Origin: Pristionchus mayeri
Lineage: Eukaryota > Nematoda > Chromadorea > Rhabditida > Neodiplogasteridae
Direction: 5' to 3'
Length of the DNA stretch: 64,000 nt
NCBI GenBank assembly: GCA_036245805.1
Contig: BTRK01000004.1
Location: forward strand, 4,030,001-4,094,000
Shown: in pieces, positions 1-15,000 of the stretch
Numbering within the stretch: position 1 is the first letter of the stretch
Layout of the letters: every line of letters starts with the position of its first letter
Notes under the pieces: model-generated
Told to the model about the DNA's origin: nothing
Seen by the model: the letters and a program-made list of their open reading frames with translations, nothing else
The model's database searches: none
Program-made: the position numbers and the translations under genes

Positions 1-3000
1 GGTGCACTTGGGGTGTCTACGGAACTGGAAGGGGATGGGGGGTGCAGTCACTTGTAGGTCGTTGACGCACTTGGGGTGTCTAGTGATCTGGACGTAGGTG
101 GGGTGCAGTCACTTGTAGGTCGTTGACGCACTTGGGTTGTCTAGTGATCTGGACGTAGATTGGGGTGCTGTTACTTTTGGATCGTTGGTGCACTTGGGGT
201 GTCTAGTGATCTGGACGTAGGTGGGGTGCTGTCACTTGTAGGTCGTTGACGCACTTGGGGTGTCTACTGATCTGGACGTAGATTGGGGTGCTGTTACTTT
301 TGGATCGTTGGTGCACTTGGGGTGTCTAGTGATCTGGACGTAGGTGGGGTGCAGTCACTTGTAGGTCGTTGACGCACTTGGGGTGTCTACTGATCTGGAT
401 GCTGTTACTTTTGGATCGTTGACGCATTTGGGGTGTCTACTGAACTGGATGGAGATGGGGTGCTGCCACTTGTAGGTGGTTGACGCACTTGGGGTGTCTA
501 CTGAACTGGAAGGGGATGGGGGGTGCAGTCACTTGTAGGTCGTTGACGCACTTGGGGTGTATAGTGATCTGGACGTAGGTGGGGTGCTGTCACTTGTAGG
601 TCGTTGAAGCACTTGGGGTGTCTACTGATCTGGAAGGAGATGGGGGGTGCAGTCACTTGTAGGTCGTTGACGCACTTGGGGTGTCTACTGATCTGGAATG
701 AGATGGGGGGTGCAGTCACTTGTAGGTCGTTGACGCACTTGGGGTGTCTACTGAACTGGAAGGGGATGGGGGGGTGCAGTCACTTGTAGGTCGTTGACGC
801 ACTTGGGTTGTCTACTGATCTGGACGTAGATTGGGGTGCTGTTACTTTTGGATCGTTGGTGCGCTTGAGGTGTCTACTGATCTAGATGGAGATGGGTTGC
901 TGCCACTTGTAGGTCGTTGACGCACTTGGGGTGTCTAGTGATCTGGACGTAGATTGGGGTGCTGTTACTTTTGGATCGTTGGTGCACTTGGGGTGTCTAG
1001 TGATCTGGACGTAGGTGGGGTGCAGTCACTTGTAGGTCTTTGACGCACTTGGGGTGTCTACTGATCTGGACGTAGATTGGGGTGCTGTTACTTTTGGATC
1101 GTTGGTGCACTTGGGGTGTCTAGTGATCTGGACGTAGGTGGGGTGCAGTCACTTGTAGGTCTTTGACGCACTTGGGTTGTCTACTGATCTGGACGTAGAT
1201 TGGGGTGCTGTTACTTTTGGATCGTTGGTGCACTTGAGGTGTCTACTGATCTAGATGGAGATGGGGTGCTGCCACTTGTAGGTCGTTGACGCACTTGGGG
1301 TGTCTAGTGATCTGGACGTAGATTGGGGTGCTGTTACTTTTGGATCGTTGGTGCACTTGGGGTGTCTACTGAACTGGATGGAGATGGGGGTGCTGTTACT
1401 TTTGGATCGTTGGTGCACTTGAGGTGTCTACTGATCTAGATGGAGATGGGGTGCTGCCACTTGTAGGTCGTTGACGCACTTGGGGTGTCTACTGAACTGG
1501 AAGGGGATGGGGGGGGTGCAGTCACTTGTAGGTCGTTGACGCACTTGGGTTGTCTACTGATCTGGACGTAGATTGGGGTGCTGTTACTTTTGGATCGTTG
1601 GTGCGCTTGAGGTGTCTACTGATCTAGATGGAGATGGGTTGCTGCCACTTGTAGGTCGTTGACGCACTTGGGGTGTCTAGTGATCTGGACGTAGATTGGG
1701 GTGCTGTTACTTTTGGATCGTTGGTGCACTTGGGGTGTCTAGTGATCTGGACGTAGGTGGGGTGCAGTCACTTGTAGGTCTTTGACGCACTTGGGGTGTC
1801 TACTGATCTGGACGTAGATTGGGGTGCTGTTACTTTTGGATCGTTGGTGCACTTGGGGTGTCTAGTGATCTGGACGTAGGTGGGGTGCAGTCACTTGTAG
1901 GTCTTTGACGCACTTGGGTTGTCTACTGATCTGGACGTAGATTGGGGTGCTGTTACTTTTGGATCGTTGGTGCACTTGAGGTGTCTACTGATCTAGATGG
2001 AGATGGGGTGCTGCCACTTGTAGGTCGTTGACGCACTTGGGGTGTCTAGTGATCTGGACGTAGATTGGGGTGCTGTTACTTTTGGATCGTTGGTGCACTT
2101 GGGGTGTCTACTGAACTGGATGGAGATGGGGGTGCTGTTACTTTTGGATCGTTGGTGCACTTGAGGTGTCTACTGATCTAGATGGAGATGGGGTGCTGCC
2201 ACTTGTAGGTCGTTGACGCACTTGGGGTGTCTACTGATCTGGATGCTGTTTCTTTTGGATCGTTGACGCATTTGGGGTGTCTACTGATCTGGAAGGAGAT
2301 GGGGGGTGCAGTCACTTGTAGGTCGTTGACGCACTTGGGGTGTCTACTGATCTGGAAGGAGATGGGGGGTGCAGTCACTTGTAGGTCGTTGACGCACTTG
2401 GGGTGTCTACTGAACTGGAAGGGGATGGGGGGGTGCAGTCACTTGTAGGTCGTTGACGCACTTGGGTTGTCTACTTATCTGGACGTAGATTGGGGTGCTG
2501 TTACTTTTGGATCGTTGGTGCGCTTGAGGTGTCTACTGATCTAGATGGAGATGGGTTGCTGCCACTTGTAGGTCGTTGACGCACTTGGGGTGTCTAGTGA
2601 TCTGGACGTAGATTGGGGTGCTGTTACTTTTGGATCGTTGGTGCACTTGGGGTGTCTAGTGATCTGGACGTAGGTGGGGTGCAGTCACTTGTAGGTCGTT
2701 GACGCACTTGGGTTGTCTAGTGATCTGGACGTAGATTGGGGTGCTGTTACTTTTGGATCGTTGGTGCACTTGGGGTGTCTAGTGATCTGGACGTAGGTGG
2801 GGTGCTGTCACTTGTAGGTCGTTGACGCACTTGGGGTGTCTACTGATCTGGACGTAGATTGGGGTGCTGTTACTTTTGGATCGTTGGTGCACTTGGGGTG
2901 TCTAGTGATCTGGACGTAGGTGGGGTGCAGTCACTTGTAGGTCTTTGACGCACTTGGGTTGTCTACTGATCTGGACGTAGATTGGGGTGCTGTTACTTTT

Positions 3001-6000
3001 GGATCGTTGGTGCACTTGAGGTGTCTACTGATCTAGATGGAGATGGGGTGCTGCCACTTGTAGGTCGTTGACGCACTTGGGGTGTCTAGTGATCTGGACG
3101 TAGATTGGGGTGCTGTTACTTTTGGATCGTTGGTGCACTTGGGGTGTCTACGGAACTGGAAGGGGATGGGGGGTGCAGTCACTTGTAGGTCGTTGACGCA
3201 CTTGGGGTGTCTAGTGATCTGGACGTAGGTGGGGTGCAGTCACTTTTAGGTCGTTGACGCACTTGGGGTGTCTACTGATCTGGACGTAGATTGGGGTGCT
3301 GTTACTTTTGGATCGTTGGTGCACTTGAGGTGTCTACTGATCTAGATGGAGATGGGGTGCTGCCACTTGTAGGTCGTTGACGCACTTGGGGTGTCTAGTG
3401 ATCTGGACGTAGATTGGGGTGCTGTTACTTTTGGATCGTTGGTGCACTTGGGGTGTCTACGGAACTGGAAGGGGATGGGGGGTGCAGTCACTTGTAGGTC
3501 GTTGACGCACTTGGGGTGTCTAGTGATCTGGACGTAGATTGGGGTGCTGTTACTTTTGGATCGTTGGTGCACTTGGGGTGTCTACGGAACTGGAAGGGGA
3601 TGAAGGGTGCAGTCACTTGTAGGTCGTTGACGCACTTGGGGTGTCTACTGATCTGGACGTAGATTGGGGTGCTGTTACTTTTGGATCGTTGGTGCACTTG
3701 GGGTGTCTAGTGATCTGGACGTAGGTGGGGTGCTGTCACTTGTAGGTCGTTGAAGCACTTGGGGTGTCTACTGATCTGGAAGGAGATGGGGGGTGCAGTC
3801 ACTTGTAGGTCGTTGATGCACTTGGGGTGTCTAGTGATCTGGACGTAGGTGGGGTGCTGTCACTTGTAGGTCGTTGACGCACTTGGGGTGTCTACTGATC
3901 TGGATGGAAGGAGATGGGGGGGGGGGTGCAGTCACTTGTAGGTCGTTGACGCACTTGGGGTGTCTACTGATCTGGATGCTGTTACTTTTGGATCGTTGAC
4001 GCATTTGGGGTGTCTACTGAACTGGATGGAGATGGGGTGCTGCCACTTGTAGGTGGTTGACGCACTTGGGGTGTCTACTGAACTGGAAGGGGATGGGGGG
4101 TGCAGTCACTTGTAGGTCGTTGACGCACTTGGGTTGTCTACTGATCTGGACGTAGATTGGGGTGCTGTTACTTTTGGATCGTTGGTGCACTTGGGGTGTC
4201 TACGGAACTGGAAGGGGATGGGGGGTGCAGTCACTTGTAGGTCGTTGACGCACTTGGGGTGTCTACTGATCTGGACGTAGATTGGGGTGCTGTTACTTTT
4301 GGATCGTTGGTGCACTTGGGGTGTCTACGGAACTGGAAGGGGATGAAGGGTGCAGTCACTTGTAGGTCGTTGACGCACTTGGGGTGTCTACTGATCTGGA
4401 CGTAGATTGGGGTGCTGTTACTTTTGGATCGTTGGTGCACTTGGGGTGTCTAGTGATCTGGACGTAGGTGGGGTGCTGTCACTTGTAGGTCGTTGAAGCA
4501 CTTGGGGTGTCTACTGATCTGGAAGGAGATGGGGGGTGCAGTCACTTGTAGGTCGTTGATGCACTTGGGGTGTCTAGTGATCTGGACGTAGGTGGGGTGC
4601 TGTCACTTGTAGGTCGTTGACGCACTTGGGGTGTCTACTGATCTGGATGGAAGGAGATGGGGGGGGGGGGTGCAGTCACTTGTAGGTCGTTGACGCACTT
4701 GGGGTGTCTACTGATCTGGATGCTGTTACTTTTGGATCGTTGACGCATTTGGGGTGTCTACTGATCTGGACGTAGGTGGGGTGCTGTCACTTGTAGGTCG
4801 TTGAAGCACTTGGGGTGTCTACTGATCTGGAAGGAGATGGGGGGTGCAGTCACTTGTAGGTCGTTGACGCACTTGGGGTGTCTACTGATCTGGAAGGAGA
4901 TGGGGGGTGCAGTCACTTGTAGGTCGTTGACGCACTTGGGTTGTCTACTGATCTGGACGTAGATTGGGGTGCTGTTACTTTTGGATCGTTGGTGCACTTG
5001 AGGTGTCTACTGTTCTAGATGGAGATGGGTTGCTGCCACTTGTAGGTCGTTGACGCACTTGGGGTGTCTAGTGATCTGGACGTAGATTGGGGTGCTGTTA
5101 CTTTTGGATCGTTGGTGCACTTGGGGTGTCTAGTGATCTGGACGTAGGTGGGGTGCAGTCACTTGTAGGTCGTTGACGCACTTGGGGTGTCTACTGATCT
5201 GGACGTAGGTGGGGTGCTGTCACTTGTAGGTCGTTGAAGCACTTGGGGTGTCTACTGATCTGGAAGGAGATGGGGGGTGCAGTCACTTGTAGGTCGTTGA
5301 TGCACTTGGGGTGTCTAGTGATCTGGACGTAGGTGGGGTGCTGTGACTTGTAGGTCGTTGAAGCACTTGGGGTGTCTACTGATCTGGAAGGAGATGGGGG
5401 GTGCAGTCACTTGTAGGTCGTTGATGCACTTGGGGTGTATAGTGATCTGGACGTAGGTGGGGTGCTGTCACTTGTAGGTCGTTGAAGCACTTGGGGTGTC
5501 TACTGATCTGGAAGGAGATGGGGGGTGCAGTCACTTGTAGGTCGTTGACGCACTTGGGGTGTCTACTGATCTGGAAGGAGATGGGGGGTGCAGTCACTTG
5601 TAGGTCGTTGACGCACTTGGGTTGTCTACTGATCTGGACGTAGATTGGGGTGCTGTTACTTTTGGATCGTTGGTGCACTTGAGGTGTCTACTGATCTAGA
5701 TGGAGATGGGGTGCTGCCACTTGTAGGTCGTTGACGCACTTGGGGTGTCTAGTGATCTGGACGTAGATTGGGGTGCTGTTACTTTTGGATCGTTGGTGCA
5801 CTTGGGGTGTCTACTGAACTGGATGGAGATGGGGGTGCTGTTACTTTTGGATCGTTGGTGCACTTGAGGTGTCTACTGATCTAGATGGAGATGGGGTGCT
5901 GCCACTTGTAGGTCGTTGACGCACTTGGGGTGTCTACTGAACTGGAAGGGGATGGGGGGGGTGCAGTCACTTGTAGGTCGTTGACGCACTTGGGTTGTCT

Positions 6001-9000
6001 ACTGATCTGGACGTAGATTGGGGTGCTGTTACTTTTGGATCGTTGGTGCGCTTGAGGTGTCTACTGATCTAGATGGAGATGGGTTGCTGCCACTTGTAGG
6101 TCGTTGACGCACTTGGGGTGTCTAGTGATCTGGACGTAGATTGGGGTGCTGTTACTTTTGGATCGTTGGTGCACTTGGGGTGTCTAGTGATCTGGACGTA
6201 GGTGGGGTGCAGTCACTTGTAGGTCTTTGACGCACTTGGGGTGTCTACTGATCTGGACGTAGATTGGGGTGCTGTTACTTTTGGATCGTTGGTGCACTTG
6301 GGGTGTCTAGTGATCTGGACGTAGGTGGGGTGCAGTCACTTGTAGGTCTTTGACGCACTTGGGTTGTCTACTGATCTGGACGTAGATTGGGGTGCTGTTA
6401 CTTTTGGATCGTTGGTGCACTTGAGGTGTCTACTGATCTAGATGGAGATGGGGTGCTGCCACTTGTAGGTCGTTGACGCACTTGGGGTGTCTAGTGATCT
6501 GGACGTAGATTGGGGTGCTGTTACTTTTGGATCGTTGGTGCACTTGGGGTGTCTACTGAACTGGATGGAGATGGGGGTGCTGTTACTTTTGGATCGTTGG
6601 TGCACTTGAGGTGTCTACTGATCTAGATGGAGATGGGGTGCTGCCACTTGTAGGTCGTTGACGCACTTGGGGTGTCTACTGATCTGGATGGAAGGAGATG
6701 GGGGGGGGGGGTGCAGTCACTTGTAGGTCGTTGACGCACTTGGGGTGTCTACTGATCTGGATGCTGTTTCTTTTGGATCGTTGACGCATTTGGGGTGTCT
6801 ACTGATCTGGAAGGAGATGGGGGGTGCAGTCACTTGTAGGTCGTTGACGCACTTGGGGTGTCTACTGATCTGGAAGGAGATGGGGGGTGCAGTCACTTGT
6901 AGGTCGTTGACGCACTTGGGGTGTCTACTGAACTGGAAGGGGATGGGGGGGTGCAGTCACTTGTAGGTCGTTGACGCACTTGGGTTGTCTACTTATCTGG
7001 ACGTAGATTGGGGTGCTGTTACTTTTGGATCGTTGGTGCGCTTGAGGTGTCTACTGATCTAGATGGAGATGGGTTGCTGCCACTTGTAGGTCGTTGACGC
7101 ACTTGGGGTGTCTAGTGATCTGGACGTAGATTGGGGTGCTGTTACTTTTGGATCGTTGGTGCACTTGGGGTGTCTAGTGATCTGGACGTAGGTGGGGTGC
7201 AGTCACTTGTAGGTCGTTGACGCACTTGGGTTGTCTAGTGATCTGGACGTAGATTGGGGTGCTGTTACTTTTGGATCGTTGGTGCACTTGGGGTGTCTAG
7301 TGATCTGGACGTAGGTGGGGTGCTGTCACTTGTAGGTCGTTGACGCACTTGGGGTGTCTACTGATCTGGACGTAGATTGGGGTGCTGTTACTTTTGGATC
7401 GTTGGTGCACTTGGGGTGTCTAGTGATCTGGACGTAGGTGGGGTGCAGTCACTTGTAGGTCTTTGACGCACTTGGGTTGTCTACTGATCTGGACGTAGAT
7501 TGGGGTGCTGTTACTTTTGGATCGTTGGTGCACTTGAGGTGTCTACTGATCTAGATGGAGATGGGGTGCTGCCACTTGTAGGTCGTTGACGCACTTGGGG
7601 TGTCTAGTGATCTGGACGTAGATTGGGGTGCTGTTACTTTTGGATCGTTGGTGCACTTGGGGTGTCTACGGAACTGGAAGGGGATGGGGGGTGCAGTCAC
7701 TTGTAGGTCGTTGACGCACTTGGGGTGTCTAGTGATCTGGACGTAGGTGGGGTGCAGTCACTTTTAGGTCGTTGACGCACTTGGGGTGTCTACTGATCTG
7801 GACGTAGATTGGGGTGCTGTTACTTTTGGATCGTTGGTGCACTTGAGGTGTCTACTGATCTAGATGGAGATGGGGTGCTGCCACTTGTAGGTCGTTGACG
7901 CACTTGGGGTGTCTAGTGATCTGGACGTAGATTGGGGTGCTGTTACTTTTGGATCGTTGGTGCACTTGGGGTGTCTACGGAACTGGAAGGGGATGGGGGG
8001 TGCAGTCACTTGTAGGTCGTTGACGCACTTGGGGTGTCTAGTGATCTGGACGTAGATTGGGGTGCTGTTACTTTTGGATCGTTGGTGCACTTGGGGTGTC
8101 TACGGAACTGGAAGGGGATGAAGGGTGCAGTCACTTGTAGGTCGTTGACGCACTTGGGGTGTCTACTGATCTGGACGTAGATTGGGGTGCTGTTACTTTT
8201 GGATCGTTGGTGCACTTGGGGTGTCTAGTGATCTGGACGTAGGTGGGGTGCTGTCACTTGTAGGTCGTTGAAGCACTTGGGGTGTCTACTGATCTGGAAG
8301 GAGATGGGGGGTGCAGTCACTTGTAGGTCGTTGATGCACTTGGGGTGTCTAGTGATCTGGACGTAGGTGGGGTGCTGTCACTTGTAGGTCGTTGACGCAC
8401 TTGGGGTGTCTACTGATCTGGATGGAAGGAGATGGGGGGGGGGTGCAGTCACTTGTAGGTCGTTGACGCACTTGGGGTGTCTACTGATCTGGATGCTGTT
8501 ACTTTTGGATCGTTGACGCATTTGGGGTGTCTACTGAACTGGATGGAGATGGGGTGCTGCCACTTGTAGGTGGTTGACGCACTTGGGGTGTCTACTGAAC
8601 TGGAAGGGGATGGGGGGTGCAGTCACTTGTAGGTCGTTGACGCACTTGGGTTGTCTACTGATCTGGACGTAGATTGGGGTGCTGTTACTTTTGGATCGTT
8701 GGTGCACTTGGGGTGTCTACGGAACTGGAAGGGGATGGGGGGTGCAGTCACTTGTAGGTCGTTGACGCACTTGGGGTGTCTACTGATCTGGACGTAGATT
8801 GGGGTGCTGTTACTTTTGGATCGTTGGTGCACTTGGGGTGTCTACGGAACTGGAAGGGGATGAAGGGTGCAGTCACTTGTAGGTCGTTGACGCACTTGGG
8901 GTGTCTACTGATCTGGACGTAGATTGGGGTGCTGTTACTTTTGGATCGTTGGTGCACTTGGGGTGTCTAGTGATCTGGACGTAGGTGGGGTGCTGTTACT

Positions 9001-12000
9001 TTTGGATCGTTGGTGCACTTGGGGTGTCTACGGAACTGGAAGGGGATGGGGGGTGCAGTCACTTGTAGGTCGTTGACGCACTTGGGGTGTCTACTGATCT
9101 GGACGTAGATTGGGGTGCTGTTACTTTTGGATCGTTGGTGCACTTGGGGTGTCTACGGAACTGGAAGGGGATGAAGGGTGCAGTCACTTGTAGGTCGTTG
9201 ACGCACTTGGGGTGTCTACTGATCTGGACGTAGATTGGGGTGCTGTTACTTTTGGATCGTTGGTGCACTTGGGGTGTCTAGTGATCTGGACGTAGGTGGG
9301 GTGCTGTCACTTGTAGGTCGTTGAAGCACTTGGGGTGTCTACTGAACTGGATGGAGATGGGGGTGCTGTTACTTTTGGATCGTTGGTGCACTTGAGGTGT
9401 CTACTGATCTAGATGGAGATGGGGTGCTGCCACTTGTAGGTCGTTGACGCACTTGGGGTGTCTACTGAACTGGAAGGGGATGGGGGGGGGTGCAGTCACT
9501 TGTAGGTCGTTGACGCACTTGGGGTGTCTACTGATCTGGATGCTGTTACTTTTGGATCGTTGACGCATTTGGGGTGTCTACTGAACTGGATGGAGATGGG
9601 GTGCTGCCACTTGTAGGTGGTTGACGCACTTGGGATGTCTACTGAACTGGAAGGGGATGGGGGGTGCAGTCACTTGTAGGTCGTTGACGCACTTGGGTTG
9701 TCTACTGATCTGGACGTAGATTGGGGTGCTGTTACTTTTGGATCGTTGGTGCACTTGGGGTGTCTACGGAACTGGAAGGGGATGGGGGGTGCAGTCACTT
9801 GTAGGTCGTTGACGCACTTGGGGTGTCTACTGATCTGGACGTAGATTGGGGTGCTGTTACTTTTGGATCGTTGGTGCACTTGGGGTGTCTACGGAACTGG
9901 AAGGGGATGAAGGGTGCAGTCACTTGTAGGTCGTTGACGCACTTGGGGTGTCTACTGATCTGGACGTAGATTGGGGTGCTGTTACTTTTGGATCGTTGGT
10001 GCACTTGGGGTGTCTAGTGATCTGGACGTAGGTGGGGTGCTGTTACTTTTGGATCGTTGGTGCACTTGGGGTGTCTACGGAACTGGAAGGGGATGGGGGG
10101 TGCAGTCACTTGTAGGTCGTTGACGCACTTGGGGTGTCTACTGATCTGGACGTAGATTGGGGTGCTGTTACTTTTGGATCGTTGGTGCACTTGGGGTGTC
10201 TACGGAACTGGAAGGGGATGAAGGGTGCAGTCACTTGTAGGTCGTTGACGCACTTGGGGTGTCTACTGATCTGGACGTAGATTGGGGTGCTGTTACTTTT
10301 GGATCGTTGGTGCACTTGGGGTGTCTAGTGATCTGGACGTAGGTGGGGTGCTGTCACTTGTAGGTCGTTGAAGCACTTGGGGTGTCTACTGAACTGGATG
10401 GAGATGGGGGTGCTGTTACTTTTGGATCGTTGGTGCACTTGAGGTGTCTACTGATCTAGATGGAGATGGGGTGCTGCCACTTGTAGGTCGTTGACGCACT
10501 TGGGGTGTCTACTGAACTGGAAGGGGATGGGGGGGGGTGCAGTCACTTGTAGGTCGTTGACGCACTTGGGTTGTCTACTGATCTGGACGTAGATTGGGGT
10601 GCTGTTACTTTTGGATCGTTGGTGCGCTTGAGGTGTCTACTGATCTAGATGGAGATGGGTTGCTGCCACTTGTAGGTCGTTGACGCACTTGGGGTGTCTA
10701 GTGATCTGGACGTAGATTGGGGTGCTGTTACTTTTGGATCGTTGGTGCACTTGGGGTGTCTAGTGATCTGGACGTAGGTGGGGTGCAGTCACTTGTAGGT
10801 CTTTGACGCACTTGGGGTGTCTACTGATCTGGACGTAGATTGGGGTGCTGTTACTTTTGGATCGTTGGTGCACTTGGGGTGTCTAGTGATCTGGACGTAG
10901 GTGGGGTGCAGTCACTTGTAGGTCTTTGACGCACTTGGGTTGTCTACTGATCTGGACGTAGATTGGGGTGCTGTTACTTTTGGATCGTTGGTGCACTTGA
11001 GGTGTCTACTGATCTAGATGGAGATGGGGTGCTGCCACTTGTAGGTCGTTGACGCACTTGGGGTGTCTAGTGATCTGGACGTAGATTGGGGTGCTGTTAC
11101 TTTTGGATCGTTGGTGCACTTGGGGTGTCTACTGAACTGGATGGAGATGGGGGTGCTGTTACTTTTGGATCGTTGGTGCACTTGAGGTGTCTACTGATCT
11201 AGATGGAGATGGGGTGCTGCCACTTGTAGGTCGTTGACGCACTTGGGGTGTCTACTGATCTGGATGGAAGGAGATGGGGGGGGGGGGTGCAGTCACTTGT
11301 AGGTCGTTGACGCACTTGGGGTGTCTACTGATCTGGATGCTGTTTCTTTTGGATCGTTGACGCATTTGGGGTGTCTACTGATCTGGAAGGAGATGGGGGG
11401 TGCAGTCACTTGTAGGTCGTTGACGCACTTGGGGTGTCTACTGATCTGGAAGGAGATGGGGGGTGCAGTCACTTGTAGGTCGTTGACGCACTTGGGGTGT
11501 CTACTGAACTGGAAGGGGATGGGGGGGTGCAGTCACTTGTAGGTCGTTGACGCACTTGGGTTGTCTACTTATCTGGACGTAGATTGGGGTGCTGTTACTT
11601 TTGGATCGTTGGTGCGCTTGAGGTGTCTACTGATCTAGATGGAGATGGGTTGCTGCCACTTGTAGGTCGTTGACGCACTTGGGGTGTCTAGTGATCTGGA
11701 CGTAGATTGGGGTGCTGTTACTTTTGGATCGTTGGTGCACTTGGGGTGTCTAGTGATCTGGACGTAGGTGGGGTGCAGTCACTTGTAGGTCGTTGACGCA
11801 CTTGGGTTGTCTAGTGATCTGGACGTAGATTGGGGTGCTGTTACTTTTGGATCGTTGGTGCACTTGGGGGTGTCTAGTGATCTGGACGTAGGTGGGGTGC
11901 TGTCACTTGTAGGTCGTTGACGCACTTGGGGTGTCTACTGATCTGGACGTAGATTGGGGTGCTGTTACTTTTGGATCGTTGGTGCACTTGGGGTGTCTAG

Positions 12001-15000
12001 TGATCTGGACGTAGGTGGGGTGCAGTCACTTGTAGGTCTTTGACGCACTTGGGTTGTCTACTGATCTGGACGTAGATTGGGGTGCTGTTACTTTTGGATC
12101 GTTGGTGCACTTGAGGTGTCTACTGATCTAGATGGAGATGGGGTGCTGCCACTTGTAGGTCGTTGACGCACTTGGGGTGTCTAGTGATCTGGACGTAGAT
12201 TGGGGTGCTGTTACTTTTGGATCGTTGGTGCACTTGGGGTGTCTACGGAACTGGAAGGGGATGGGGGGTGCAGTCACTTGTAGGTCGTTGACGCACTTGG
12301 GGTGTCTAGTGATCTGGACGTAGGTGGGGTGCAGTCACTTTTAGGTCGTTGACGCACTTGGGGTGTCTACTGATCTGGACGTAGATTGGGGTGCTGTTAC
12401 TTTTGGATCGTTGGTGCACTTGAGGTGTCTACTGATCTAGATGGAGATGGGGTGCTGCCACTTGTAGGTCGTTGACGCACTTGGGGTGTCTAGTGATCTG
12501 GACGTAGATTGGGGTGCTGTTACTTTTGGATCGTTGGTGCACTTGGGGTGTCTACGGAACTGGAAGGGGATGGGGGGTGCAGTCACTTGTAGGTCGTTGA
12601 CGCACTTGGGGTGTCTAGTGATCTGGACGTAGATTGGGGTGCTGTTACTTTTGGATCGTTGGTGCACTTGGGGTGTCTACGGAACTGGAAGGGGATGAAG
12701 GGTGCAGTCACTTGTAGGTCGTTGACGCACTTGGGGTGTCTACTGATCTGGACGTAGATTGGGGTGCTGTTACTTTTGGATCGTTGGTGCACTTGGGGTG
12801 TCTAGTGATCTGGACGTAGGTGGGGTGCTGTCACTTGTAGGTCGTTGAAGCACTTGGGGTGTCTACTGATCTGGAAGGAGATGGGGGGTGCAGTCACTTG
12901 TAGGTCGTTGATGCACTTGGGGTGTCTAGTGATCTGGACGTAGGTGGGGTGCTGTCACTTGTAGGTCGTTGACGCACTTGGGGTGTCTACTGATCTGGAT
13001 GGAAGGAGAGGGGGGGGGGGGGGGTGCAGTCACTTGTAGGTCGTTGACGCACTTGGGGTGTCTACTGATCTGGATGCTGTTACTTTTGGATCGTTGACGC
13101 ATTTGGGGTGTCTACTGAACTGGATGGAGATGGGGTGCTGCCACTTGTAGGTGGTTGACGCACTTGGGGTGTCTACTGAACTGGAAGGGGATGGGGGGTG
13201 CAGTCACTTGTAGGTCGTTGACGCACTTGGGTTGTCTACTGATCTGGACGTAGATTGGGGTGCTGTTACTTTTGGATCGTTGGTGCACTTGGGGTGTCTA
13301 CGGAACTGGAAGGGGATGGGGGGTGCAGTCACTTGTAGGTCGTTGACGCACTTGGGGTGTCTACTGATCTGGACGTAGATTGGGGTGCTGTTACTTTTGG
13401 ATCGTTGGTGCACTTGGGGTGTCTACGGAACTGGAAGGGGATGAAGGGTGCAGTCACTTGTAGGTCGTTGACGCACTTGGGGTGTCTACTGATCTGGACG
13501 TAGATTGGGGTGCTGTTACTTTTGGATCGTTGGTGCACTTGGGGTGTCTAGTGATCTGGACGTAGGTGGGGTGCTGTCACTTGTAGGTCGTTGAAGCACT
13601 TGGGGTGTCTACTGATCTGGAAGGAGATGGGGGGTGCAGTCACTTGTAGGTCGTTGATGCACTTGGGGTGTCTAGTGATCTGGACGTAGGTGGGGTGCTG
13701 TCACTTGTAGGTCGTTGACGCACTTGGGGTGTCTACTGATCTGGATGGAAGGAGATGGGGGGGGGGGGGGGGGTGCAGTCACTTGTAGGTCGTTGACGCA
13801 CTTGGGGTGTCTACTGATCTGGATGCTGTTACTTTTGGATCGTTGACGCATTTGGGGTGTCTACTGATCTGGACGTAGGTGGGGTGCTGTCACTTGTAGG
13901 TCGTTGAAGCACTTGGGGTGTCTACTGATCTGGAAGGAGATGGGGGGTGCAGTCACTTGTAGGTCGTTGACGCACTTGGGGTGTCTACTGATCTGGAAGG
14001 AGATGGGGGGTGCAGTCACTTGTAGGTCGTTGACGCACTTGGGTTGTCTACTGATCTGGACGTAGATTGGGGTGCTGTTACTTTTGGATCGTTGGTGCAC
14101 TTGAGGTGTCTACTGTTCTAGATGGAGATGGGTTGCTGCCACTTGTAGGTCGTTGACGCACTTGGGGTGTCTAGTGATCTGGACGTAGATTGGGGTGCTG
14201 TTACTTTTGGATCGTTGGTGCACTTGGGGGTGTCTAGTGATCTGGACGTAGGTGGGGTGCAGTCACTTGTAGGTCGTTGACGCACTTGGGGTGTCTACTG
14301 ATCTGGACGTAGGTGGGGTGCTGTCACTTGTAGGTCGTTGAAGCACTTGGGGTGTCTACTGATCTGGAAGGAGATGGGGGGTGCAGTCACTTGTAGGTCG
14401 TTGATGCACTTGGGGTGTCTAGTGATCTGGACGTAGGTGGGGTGCTGTCACTTGTAGGTCGTTGAAGCACTTGGGGTGTCTACTGATCTGGAAGGAGATG
14501 GGGGGTGCAGTCACTTGTAGGTCGTTGATGCACTTGGGGTGTATAGTGATCTGGACGTAGGTGGGGTGCTGTCACTTGTAGGTCGTTGAAGCACTTGGGG
14601 TGTCTACTGATCTGGAAGGAGATGGGGGGTGCAGTCACTTGTAGGTCGTTGACGCACTTGGGGTGTCTACTGATCTGGAAGGAGATGGGGGGTGCAGTCA
14701 CTTGTAGGTCGTTGACGCACTTGGGTTGTCTACTGATCTGGACGTAGATTGGGGTGCTGTTACTTTTGGATCGTTGGTGCACTTGAGGTGTCTACTGTTC
14801 TAGATGGAGATGGGTTGCTGCCACTTGTAGGTCGTTGACGCACTTGGGGTGTCTAGTGATCTGGACGTAGATTGGGGTGCTGTTACTTTTGGATCGTTGG
14901 TGCACTTGGGGTGTCTAGTGATCTGGACGTAGGTGGGGTGCAGTCACATGTAGGTCGTTGACGCACTTGGGTTGTCTACTGATCTGGACGTAGATTGGGG

